NCBI GenBank assembly: GCA_022565365.1
Contig: JAIUMW010000007.1
Coordinates: 1 to 36,322 of the forward strand
From: Oceanicaulis sp.
GTDB lineage: Bacteria > Pseudomonadota > Alphaproteobacteria > Caulobacterales > Maricaulaceae
Length of the DNA stretch: 36,322 nucleotides
Direction: 5' to 3'
In this document: in pieces, positions 18,187 to 25,748 of the stretch
Layout: the number at the start of each line of letters is the position of its first letter
Position numbering within the stretch: position 1 is the stretch's first letter
Made by a program: the position numbers and the translations under genes
Notes under the pieces: generated by a model
The model's input: the letters and a program-made list of their open reading frames with translations, nothing else
Database searches by the model: none
What the model was told of the DNA's origin: nothing

Positions 18187-19524
18187 TCAGTCCTCGCTCT
18201 CCAGACCGCTGCGCGGCACGGTGATCTCCACCCGCGCGCCGCCACCGGGCGCGTTGGACAAGGTCACCTTGCCGTGCACGCGCTGGGTCAGGGTCATGGC
18301 GATGAACACGCCCAGCCCCAGCCCGCCATGACCCGGCTCGGCGCGTCTTGTGGTGACATACGGCTCGCCCAGCTTGGCCAGAATGTCCGGCGGAAAGCCC
18401 GGCCCGTCATCCTCCACGGTGAAGGTGACATGGCGCGCGGTCCAGGCGCCGGTGACGATGACGCGGGTCTCAGCGAAATCCACCGCGTTCTCGATGAAGT
18501 TTCCCAGCGCATAGATCAGCTCCACCCGGCGGCGCAGCACCGGCGCGCGCGCCTCGTCCACGGGGGCGGACAGGCGCACCGAGATGGGCGCGCCCACGCC
18601 CTGCAACGGCGCGGCGGCCTCCTCCATGGCTTCACTCAGACCCACCCGGTCATGCATGCGGTCGCCCGCATCGCGCATCTGGGACAGGCGCTGGAGAATT
18701 TCGCGGCAGCGCCGGGCCTGGGACACCAGCAGCTCGGCGTCTTCTTTCAGGTCCGGGTCGGTGGCGGCGCGCAGCATTTCCTTGGCGGTGAGCTGGATGG
18801 TCGCCAATGGCGTGCCCAGCTCATGGGCGGCGGCGGCGGCCAGGGCGCCCAGCGCCGACAGGCGTTGCTCACGCGCCAGCACGCCTTGCGTGGCGGCCAG
18901 CGCCGCGCCCATGCGCCGCGCCTCGCCCGCCACGCGCCAGGCATAGATGGCGGTGAACGCGATGGCGATCACCAGCGCCAGACCTGTGGCGGCCATGTAG
19001 AGCGGCGGCAGGGCGAACGCCTCTCCGGGAATCCAGGGCATGGGCAGATGCCAGACCCCCAGGGCCGTGGCGCCCGCCAGCGCCAGCGCGCCCAGCGCCA
19101 GCCACCAGCGCGGCGGCAGGGCCGCCACCGAGATCACCACCGGCCCCACAATCATCACCGCAAACGGATTGGACAGCCCGCCGGTGAGCGCCAGCAGCGC
19201 CATCAGCTGAATGAGGTCAAAGGCCAGCTGGGCGAACGCCTCGCCGTCGCGCGCCAGGCGCTGGGTGGAGACAAAGACCGGCAACAGGGCGTTGAGCGCA
19301 GCGCTGGCGGCGATCAGGGCGAAACAGGCCGCCAGCGGCAGTGCGAAGCCCAGCCCGAAATACACGCCCAGCACGGTGGCCGTCTGGCCCGCCACCGCCA
19401 GCCAGCGCAGGAAGATCAGCGTACGCAGGCGCACCTTGCCGAACACCGGCGCCAGATCGCCGCCATCCAAAGGATCGTCCGGCGCGCCGATGGCGCCGCG
19501 GGCGGGGCTGAAACGGTCAGTCAT
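18187..19524 (-). CDS. actS: Redox sensor histidine kinase of the RegB/ActS/PrrB family
   Basis: 445 residues: six probable membrane helices (about 35-200), with the quinone-site motif GGLSNPF at 115-121 between helices 3 and 4. The H-box AAAHELGTPLATI follows with phospho-acceptor H234, then Cys273 in RRCREIL, which matches the redox-active cysteine region of RegB, then ATPase boxes (NFIENAVDFA, DDGPGFP, GGLGLGVFIA). The kinase senses the quinone pool and phosphorylates the neighbouring regulator. The gene order senC / regB / regA, with senC divergent, is the classical alphaproteobacterial arrangement. Confidence 0.94.
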   Translation of the reverse strand: MTDRFSPARGAIGAPDDPLDGGDLAPVFGKVRLRTLIFLRWLAVAGQTATVLGVYFGLGFALPLAACFALIAASAALNALLPVFVSTQRLARDGEAFAQLAFDLIQLMALLALTGGLSNPFAVMIVGPVVISVAALPPRWWLALGALALAGATALGVWHLPMPWIPGEAFALPPLYMAATGLALVIAIAFTAIYAWRVAGEARRMGAALAATQGVLAREQRLSALGALAAAAAHELGTPLATIQLTAKEMLRAATDPDLKEDAELLVSQARRCREILQRLSQMRDAGDRMHDRVGLSEAMEEAAAPLQGVGAPISVRLSAPVDEARAPVLRRRVELIYALGNFIENAVDFAETRVIVTGAWTARHVTFTVEDDGPGFPPDILAKLGEPYVTTRRAEPGHGGLGLGVFIAMTLTQRVHGKVTLSNAPGGGARVEITVPRSGLESED

Positions 19525-20096
19525 GGACGGCGCGCTCCGTGCAGGCTGCGGGGTGGGCTGCGGGCAGGCGAGGCGTCAGCAAGCGGCAGCGCCCGGCGCG
19601 CGTCAAGCGGACCGGTGGCCGCACCGGCGGCGGGCGCGCCGGGGGATCGCCATTGGGCCGCGGTTACCGGATTGGTGCAAACCTGGTCCTGTCAGGCCCG
19701 CCGGGCGGAGGGGGCGATCGCATATGAGCATTGAGCATTTTCTCCCTCCCCTTGAGGGGAGGGCTGGGGTGGGGTGAAGCGCCGCGCGTGTAAGGTTCAA
19801 GCTGGCCGCCTTACGGCGGCGCCCCCACCCCGGCCCTCCCCCGGGGGGGGAGGGAGGACTGACAGATCCAAAGTCACCCCGATCTGACAATCCGGGCCCG
19901 AATGCGATAGTCCTCTCCTCAAGGGGAGGAAGCAAGCGCCCAAAGCCCAAATGCCATAGCCTGCTCTGACACGGGGCGCGGTCAGTGAGGCCAGCGGGTG
20001 CAGGACCTGCTGCACCCGGTCGCGATGAACCGGGGCGGGTCGGGTATAAAAGGCGGGCGCTGCGCGCGCTGACACACACGGACTCATGAGGACGCC
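19525..20096. other. Divergent intergenic region between the RegB-like kinase and senC
   Basis: 572 bases without a supportable gene. It contains the palindromic repeats listed separately (19741-19929) and a small stem GGGTGCAG (19996-20003)/CTGCACCC (20010-20017) upstream of senC. The string GGGTATAAAAGG near 20043-20054 could hold a -10-like element for senC. The remaining 19525-19735 shows only GC-rich sequence. Binding sites for the redox regulator would be expected here, but I cannot identify one by eye. Confidence 0.5.
19741..19929. repeat. Cluster of REP-like palindromic repeats
   Basis: Unit A: CCCTCCCCT (19744-19752), TG, AGGGGAGGG (19755-19763), followed by CTGGGGTGGGG. Unit B, inverted, at about 19828-19857: CCCCACCCCGGCCCTCCCCC followed by a G-run and GAGGGAGG, i.e. 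the same unit on the other strand. A third partial unit (CCTCTCCTCAAGGGGAGGA) is at 19912-19930. GCCGCCTTACGGCGGC (19810-19825) forms another small stem between A and B. The layout of facing palindromes resembles bacterial interspersed mosaic elements common in alphaproteobacteria; such units may stabilise or end transcripts. Confidence 0.7.
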
Positions 20097-20765
20097 ATGA
20101 ATTTCAAGACACGCCCTGTATGGTTCATTCCGGTGGTGGCGATCTCGCTGGCCCTGCTGGCCGCGGCGGTGATGGTGGGGGCGGCGCTGCTGCGCGGCCC
20201 GGCCCCGGTTGACCCGGACGCGCCGCCGCGCCCGGCGCCCGTGCGCTCCAGCGGCGAGGCGCAGATCGGCGGGCCCTTCACCCTCATCAACCACCATGGC
20301 GAGACGGTCACCGAGGCCGATTTCGCCGGCCGGCCCATGCTGATCTATTTCGGCTTCACCTATTGCCCGGATGTCTGCCCCGCCTCGCTGCAGGTGATGG
20401 GCGCGGCGCTGGACCAGCTCCCGCCAGAGCAGCGCGCCGAGTTCCAGCCCATCCTGATCAGCGTCGATCCCGAGCGCGATACGCCTGAATTGCTGGCCCA
20501 ATACATCACCGCGCCGGCCTTTCCCGAAAACCTCACGGGCTTGACGGGAACGCTGGATCAGGTACGCAATGCTGCACGTGCTTACAGGGTGTTTTTTTCC
20601 CGGGTGGAGGATGACGGCGTGTCGTCGGACTACACGGTGGATCACAGCTCGATCATCTATCTCATGGACCGCGAAGGGCGGTTTGTAGAGATTTTCCCCC
20701 ACGGCTCCGCGCCGTCGGTCGTGGCGGCACGTCTGCAAGCCTTTCTTGAGGCCTCTCCGGCATAA
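20097..20765 (+). CDS. senC: SCO1/SenC/PrrC family copper chaperone
   Basis: 222 residues: an N-terminal membrane anchor (about 8-32), then a periplasmic thioredoxin-like domain with the copper-binding pair C90 and C94 in FGFTYCPDVCPAS and H183 in VDHSSIIYLM, plus DPERDTPE. SCO proteins deliver copper to the CuA/CuB site of cytochrome oxidase and may relay redox state to the RegB kinase. It is divergent from the sensor kinase gene, the usual partnership. Ribosome site GAGG is six bases before ATG 20097. Confidence 0.95.
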   Translation: MNFKTRPVWFIPVVAISLALLAAAVMVGAALLRGPAPVDPDAPPRPAPVRSSGEAQIGGPFTLINHHGETVTEADFAGRPMLIYFGFTYCPDVCPASLQVMGAALDQLPPEQRAEFQPILISVDPERDTPELLAQYITAPAFPENLTGLTGTLDQVRNAARAYRVFFSRVEDDGVSSDYTVDHSSIIYLMDREGRFVEIFPHGSAPSVVAARLQAFLEASPA

Positions 20766-20821
20766 TCAAAGCCAGATTTTCCAGGCCGCATCACGCGGCG
20801 CTATGGAGCCCGTTCGCGTCC

Positions 20822-22114
20822 ATGTTCTATTCCTTCCTTGAAATGTCCCGCGCCGCCATGCTGCCCTGGCGCGCAGCGGCCAATATGACGCGGCAGTCTT
20901 TGCGCAATCCGCTCAATCCCGCGGGCGAGACGCTTGCCGGGCGCGCCATGGCGGCGTCGGCGGATTTGTTCGAGAGCCTGACGCGCCAGTATGGCAAGCC
21001 GGCCTGGGCGCTGGACGATCTGGTGATTGATGGCGACACCGTGCCGGTGGAGATCGAAACGGTCTGGAAAAAACCGTTTGCGAACCTCCTCCATTTCAAG
21101 CGCGACGCAGCCGCGCTGGCCAAAGCGCGCGGCGTGAAGCCCTCGGCGCTCAATGATCCCAAAGTGCTGCTGGTGGCGCCCATGTCGGGCCATTTCGCCA
21201 CGCTGCTGCGCGGCACGGTGGAAGCCTTCCTGCCCGATGCCGAGGTTTACATCACCGACTGGTCCGATGCGCGCATGGTCTCGCTCAATGAGGGCCGGTT
21301 CGATCTGGAAGACTACACGCTCTATGTGCGCGAGATGATCAGCGCCATCGGCGAGGGCGTGCATGTGGTGGCCGTGTGCCAGCCCGGCCCGCCGACCCTG
21401 GCGGCCATCGCCCTGATGGCCGAGGACGAGGATCCCCTGCGCCCGGCGAGCATGACCTTCATGGGCTCGCCCATTGATGCGCGCAAATCGCCCACCGTCC
21501 CCAACAAGCTCGCCGAAGAGCGCCCCTTCTCCTGGTTCCGCGACAATCTCATCCAGACCGTGCCGGTGATCTATCCCGGCGGGCTGCGCCGCGTGTATCC
21601 GGGCTTTTTGCAGCTCACCGGCTTCATCAACATGAACTACGAGCGGCACGTGGACGCCCACTACCGCTATTTCAACCAGCTGATCGATGGCGATGGCGAC
21701 AGCGCCGACAAGCACCGCGCCTTCTATGACGAATATCTCTCGGTGATGGACCTGACCGAGGAGTTTTACCTCCAGACCATTCGCGACGTGTTCCAGGAGC
21801 ACAAGCTGCCGCGCGGCCTGCTCACCGTCCATGGCCGCCCGGTGCGCCCCGAAGCCATCACCGACATCGCCCTGATGACGGTGGAAGGCGAGAATGACGA
21901 CATCTCCGGCATCGGCCAGACCCAGGCCGCCCACACGCTGTGCGCCAATATTCCCGACGCCATGCGCCTGGACCACGTCCAGCCGGAGGTGGGCCATTAC
22001 GGCGTCTTCAACGGCCGCCGCTTCCGCGAGGACATCGCCCCGAAAATGAAGGCTTTCATGGCCGAGCATGCGCGCGAAGCCGCGAAGCCTGTGCGCAAGG
22101 GGAAGGCAGCATAG
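20822..22114 (+). CDS. phaZ: Intracellular polyhydroxyalkanoate depolymerase
   Basis: A 430-residue α/β hydrolase of the native-granule PHB depolymerase family. The nucleophile is Cys, not Ser: C186 in VAVCQPGPPTL. Acid D359/D360 lies in VEGENDDISG and the His is H392 in EVGHYGVFNGR. The N-terminus MFYSFLEMSRAAMLPWRAAA is typical. No signal peptide is seen, so it acts in the cytoplasm on stored PHA granules, implying that the organism stores PHB. A ribosome site is distant (GGAG ~14 bases upstream). Basic C-terminal residues KPVRKGKAA may help granule or DNA contact. Confidence 0.94.
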   Translation: MFYSFLEMSRAAMLPWRAAANMTRQSLRNPLNPAGETLAGRAMAASADLFESLTRQYGKPAWALDDLVIDGDTVPVEIETVWKKPFANLLHFKRDAAALAKARGVKPSALNDPKVLLVAPMSGHFATLLRGTVEAFLPDAEVYITDWSDARMVSLNEGRFDLEDYTLYVREMISAIGEGVHVVAVCQPGPPTLAAIALMAEDEDPLRPASMTFMGSPIDARKSPTVPNKLAEERPFSWFRDNLIQTVPVIYPGGLRRVYPGFLQLTGFINMNYERHVDAHYRYFNQLIDGDGDSADKHRAFYDEYLSVMDLTEEFYLQTIRDVFQEHKLPRGLLTVHGRPVRPEAITDIALMTVEGENDDISGIGQTQAAHTLCANIPDAMRLDHVQPEVGHYGVFNGRRFREDIAPKMKAFMAEHAREAAKPVRKGKAA

Positions 22115-22139
22115 GGGCTGCTGGCCCCGGCGCCAGCCC

Positions 22140-23906
22140 TCACCCGATCTGAAACCGCCGCCGCAGAGCCAGCGCGGTGAGGAAAATGAGGATGAGGGAG
22201 ATCAGCCGTTGGGTCATGCGAAGGAACGCGAATAGCGCGCTCTGCCAGCTTTCCTGTTTCGATAGGTCCTTCGCCCAAGTGTGATGCCCCATCGGGTCGG
22301 ACACCGGGATGAAGCCGAGCTCGATGGCGAAGAGGAGGGGGCCTTTGGTCGTTGCTTCGGCGATCCGGCTCGCGCTCGCATTGGCCAGTGCGTTCAGCCG
22401 CTGCGACGGCCCATCCACGACCTGCGCCAAGATCAAGTCCTGCGCCGCCGGGACCTCCAAGTAATAGTGACCGGGCGCAATGGCCACCCTGACCGACTGC
22501 GATGCACCGGCCGGATCAAGCAAGCTAGCGGAGCGGGCGAGGCCGAAATAGGCTGTCGCACACAGCGCCCTGGTCACCACCAGGCATCCCAGCGGACGCG
22601 ATACCGACAGGCCATAATCGGCCAACCAACCGAACAGGCGAGAGGACACGCGCTCCGACCAATGCGTGGTCGATTGCAGGCGACGGGCGATCAGCTCGAA
22701 CCGATAGAAGCGCTGCTCGCGTAAAGGGTCTGAGGCCAAGCGCATCTGGTGTTTGAGAACTTGCGCGCCGTGTTCGACGGCCTTGAATGCCTCGTCGCGC
22801 TCAGTCTGTCCTTTCAGTGAAGTGATTGGCGCAATAACCTCATGGTCAAAAATATTTAAAGCATCGCCCTCTCCTAATTTTGGGAAATGAATACCAACAT
22901 CTAATCGCGCACCATCAAACATTGATATCAGCTTGTACGGACTTTTGCTAAAGTCAACAAAATCTTCGAACAGAGTTTTTTTGAATGCACCGCGCCAGAA
23001 AACTTCATTTTCGCTAAATTCTATTTTTGAAAACTCACAATTCGAATTGAAAACTGCTCGCTCAAAAATGCAGTTCCCCTGAAAAAGAACTTTTTGAAAT
23101 AATACGGAGTAAACAAATCTCGCCATGCTAAAATTAGTAGATTTGTAAAATCTAACCTTATTAAATCTTGTCGATCCGCTGAACATTACATTCGTAAAAT
23201 TAGCGCTTCCAAAGAAACAGGACCCTTCGAAGTTAACATAACCACCGAAACGCGCATTCTGAAATTCAGCCCCCGGGCCAAAGCTTCGCTCTTTATAGTC
23301 CACATGCATTAAATGCGCAGAATAGTTAAGACAAACATGCAATTGATTTGCGCTTTCATCCAAAATTGGGAGCTCTTCACATAAAACGGCCCCATTTAAT
23401 TGCGCGCGGAAGTCGATTTCCGAAACGCTCCCACTTTCATTTACTACCGTTTCAGATGCTGCTATTAATCTTTTTCTAATAATTAAATCAACTAATTTCC
23501 ATTTATCATGTGAGTAGTTTGATTTCCATTCAATTTCCTCGCCGTCTACATCATAGCTGGGCTGATGAATAATATGCCAATGCTCACCCTCTATGTTTTC
23601 CGAAGTCAGCTCACCTGAAATCCGAAGCTCATCATCGCTGCGTAGCATCCAGTTTTTCTCTGGGTCTGCCCGCCAGTAGTCTTGCAGGCTGGCTGGACGA
23701 TTCTTGATATTATTTGGCGCCTCACGCGCAACAGCACAGTAATGTCCTCCAGAATGCTCAACTACTACCCAACCTTGCCACGGCTTCTCCGGAGCACCAT
23801 CCGCATTAAGCTTGCCTAGGCCGTTCCAAGAAAAATCCTCCGAGTACCAGTTCAACCACCACAAGAGCGTATCAGCTTCGGCATCAAAGGTTCTAACTTC
23901 ACGCAT
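22140..23906 (-). CDS. Membrane-anchored pentapeptide-repeat protein, mosaic composition
   Basis: 588 residues from ATG 23906 (GGGGAG eight bases before; a TTG at 23924 would add six). Residues 1-190 form an unrecognised, Trp-rich domain (DTLLWWLNWYSEDFSWNG). About 190-330 are degenerate pentapeptide repeats, A/CxF-type, for example AEFQNARFGGYVNFEGSCFF and SANFTNVMFSGSTRFNKVRF, which fold as a right-handed square helix. The C-terminal ~200 residues contain a hydrophobic segment (GCLVVTRALCATAYFGLA) and a final membrane helix (LISLILIFLTALAL). Bases ~22805-23900 are much AT-richer than the genome, while 22140-22800 are GC-rich. Function unknown; such proteins can be membrane-linked effectors or scaffolds. 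Convergent with phaZ, 25 bases apart. Confidence 0.8.
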   Translation of the reverse strand: MREVRTFDAEADTLLWWLNWYSEDFSWNGLGKLNADGAPEKPWQGWVVVEHSGGHYCAVAREAPNNIKNRPASLQDYWRADPEKNWMLRSDDELRISGELTSENIEGEHWHIIHQPSYDVDGEEIEWKSNYSHDKWKLVDLIIRKRLIAASETVVNESGSVSEIDFRAQLNGAVLCEELPILDESANQLHVCLNYSAHLMHVDYKERSFGPGAEFQNARFGGYVNFEGSCFFGSANFTNVMFSGSTRFNKVRFYKSTNFSMARFVYSVLFQKVLFQGNCIFERAVFNSNCEFSKIEFSENEVFWRGAFKKTLFEDFVDFSKSPYKLISMFDGARLDVGIHFPKLGEGDALNIFDHEVIAPITSLKGQTERDEAFKAVEHGAQVLKHQMRLASDPLREQRFYRFELIARRLQSTTHWSERVSSRLFGWLADYGLSVSRPLGCLVVTRALCATAYFGLARSASLLDPAGASQSVRVAIAPGHYYLEVPAAQDLILAQVVDGPSQRLNALANASASRIAEATTKGPLLFAIELGFIPVSDPMGHHTWAKDLSKQESWQSALFAFLRMTQRLISLILIFLTALALRRRFQIG

Positions 23907-23975
23907 CACGCCTGCTCCCCACAACCTTCACCCGTCAGGAGAGCCGGACTCGCGTGCACGTGCAAGCGGGAACGC

Positions 23976-24007
23976 AAAACGCCCGCCTGGCGGTGGCCAG
24001 ACGGGCG
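23976..24007 (-). terminator. Rho-independent terminator after the lipoprotein gene
   Basis: On the minus strand, CGCCCGTCTGGC, loop CACC, GCCAGGCGGGCG, then TTTTGCG: a 12-bp stem with one mismatch and a short T-run, about 40 bases past the stop of the gene at 24050-25654. Good intrinsic terminator for that gene. Confidence 0.85.
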
Positions 24008-24049
24008 CTGCGGTGTCGTCTGAAAGCGAGGGCCTTGCGGCCCCGCCGC

Positions 24050-25654
24050 CTACTCCGCCGGGATGTGGCGGACGGAGAGGCCGAGATCTCTGAGCACGCT
24101 CATGTCTTCAGCGACATTCATCAGCCGGTCCATGCCCACGGGAGAGGCGGGGTTGAGGGTGATTTCCACCGCGCCGCCCTGATTGATGAAGGCGCTGAGC
24201 GCGGCGCCGATCTCGATGGCCACGCCTTCGGGCAGCATGCCGCCGCCCATGGCGATGCCCAGGCCCAGCATGGTGGCGGCCTGCATGCGCGCCTCCTCGG
24301 GGCTGACGCCCTGCATCTGCGCGTTCAGGGTCATGGCCCGCTCCAGCAGGTCCAGATCGTCGATGCGGATGGTCATGGAATGCACCTGAAGCTCGCCATA
24401 GGCGTCCATCAAGCGCTCTTCCATCAGGGCCTCGGCGCCTTCGGGATCCTCTTCAATCGCGGCGAACACCCCGGACATCACAGCGGCCGTGGCGTCGGCA
24501 TAGGCCTGCAGCCCGGTCACGTCCTGGGCCATGGCGATGCGCAGCCCGTCTTTCATCTCGAACCAGTTTTCGTCGAGGGCGCCGGTGACACGATCCGTTT
24601 GCGGGTTGTAGTGCGAGCGGCTGTTGAACTCGAAATCCAGCGTCTCATAGCCGATCGAGGCCAGCATCTGGCCAGCCTGGGCCATCTCGGGATTGTCCGG
24701 CGAAAACGCCACGGTGAGGCTGGGCATGGCGGCAATGATGTCGACGGTGCCGTCACGCCGGGTCTCGTAGCGCGAGTCAAAGAGTGGCATGCCGACGCTG
24801 AGCCCGCTGGCGCGCATTTCCATGCCGCGCACGACAAAGGTCTCGTAGGCGCCCGTCGGCCGCATCAGATTGGCCATCGCGTCACCGAACCGGTCGCCCA
24901 TGGCGCTGAACCCGCCTTCTTCGTCCATGTTGAGCAGAACATCGACGAACAGGGCGTCCAGCCCGGTGAGCGCGAACTCGTCCATGCGCAGGACAAACTC
25001 ACCCGCATCGGGGTCCTGGCCGGTGATGGACAGGCCTTCAATCACGGCGCGGCCCAGCCGTTCGCCGTCAAAATCCTCCAGCGCCAGGCGCGCCATCTCG
25101 CCGCCGGCAGCCTCTCCATCGCCGACGCCGTCGGAAAAGCTCAGGCCCGACATCGACAACTCTGCGAAGGTGTAACCGGCCGAAGACCGCGAGGGCAGCT
25201 GATAATCAGAGCTGTCGGTACGGCCATTGATCACGTCGGAGATAAGCTGGGACAGGGCCGGGCCGGGCCGGTCGGCGCGCAGCCGGGCGATGCGGCTGAC
25301 GCCATCGCCGCCTTCGCCGCCCGCCAGCAGGTCTTCGGCTTCCAGCCAGTCAAAGCGCGTGACGCCGTCCTCGACCCGCGGCGCGCCAATGGACACGCGG
25401 CCCACCCGGCCGGGCGCGTCCTCATCGGTGCTGGTCAGGCCGGTATAGACCGCCACCCCGTCCTCGATCTCCACATCAGCCGCCGCGAACAGGTCCGAAC
25501 GTGCAACGCCCAGCGCGTCGAGGCCTTCCTCGATCTGGTCTTCGGTCACGGCGGTGCGCGTCCCCTCGCCGGCCCGGTCATCGCCACAGGCGGCGAGCGC
25601 CAGGGCCAGAGCGGCGGCGGAGGCAGTGGCGGACAAGCGGGCGAGTGATGTCAT
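24050..25654 (-). CDS. Large lipoprotein of unknown function
   Basis: 534 residues with a lipoprotein signal peptide, lipobox LAAC and Cys23, so it is probably lipid-anchored in the envelope. The mature part is very acidic and lacks other Cys. It is rich in β-prone, alternating segments with recurring ‘L-x-hydrophobic-x-D/E-F’ strings (ALEDFDGERLGRAVIEGLSI, FVLRMDEFALTGLDALFV, GMEMRASGLSVGMPL). This suggests a repeated β-fold, perhaps similar to large AsmA-like or lipid-contact proteins, but I do not recognise a family. It ends with a clear terminator; a separate 94-base gap divides it from the penicillin-binding protein gene upstream. Confidence 0.8.
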   Translation of the reverse strand: MTSLARLSATASAAALALALAACGDDRAGEGTRTAVTEDQIEEGLDALGVARSDLFAAADVEIEDGVAVYTGLTSTDEDAPGRVGRVSIGAPRVEDGVTRFDWLEAEDLLAGGEGGDGVSRIARLRADRPGPALSQLISDVINGRTDSSDYQLPSRSSAGYTFAELSMSGLSFSDGVGDGEAAGGEMARLALEDFDGERLGRAVIEGLSITGQDPDAGEFVLRMDEFALTGLDALFVDVLLNMDEEGGFSAMGDRFGDAMANLMRPTGAYETFVVRGMEMRASGLSVGMPLFDSRYETRRDGTVDIIAAMPSLTVAFSPDNPEMAQAGQMLASIGYETLDFEFNSRSHYNPQTDRVTGALDENWFEMKDGLRIAMAQDVTGLQAYADATAAVMSGVFAAIEEDPEGAEALMEERLMDAYGELQVHSMTIRIDDLDLLERAMTLNAQMQGVSPEEARMQAATMLGLGIAMGGGMLPEGVAIEIGAALSAFINQGGAVEITLNPASPVGMDRLMNVAEDMSVLRDLGLSVRHIPAE

Positions 25655-25748
25655 GATGGCGTCCCCTGAAGTGGCGTGTGTGGCGCAAGTCTAACGGGCG
25701 GGGCCTGCGCACGCACCCCCAAAATCGGCCCCTGTCAGTTCGCGCCTG

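Noticed and set aside
18145-19734. 529-codon plus-strand frame opposite the sensor kinase
   Set aside because: Arg/Gln/His-rich shadow without motifs; the minus-strand kinase explains the region.
23955-23964. Palindrome TGCACGTGCA near the start of the pentapeptide-repeat gene
   Set aside because: Only 10 bp, single copy, and no neighbouring structure; expected by chance in GC-rich DNA.
23954-25648. 564-codon plus-strand frame opposite the lipoprotein gene
   Set aside because: Low-complexity His/Ala/Gly translation; it is the antisense of a gene with a clear signal peptide, ribosome context and terminator.
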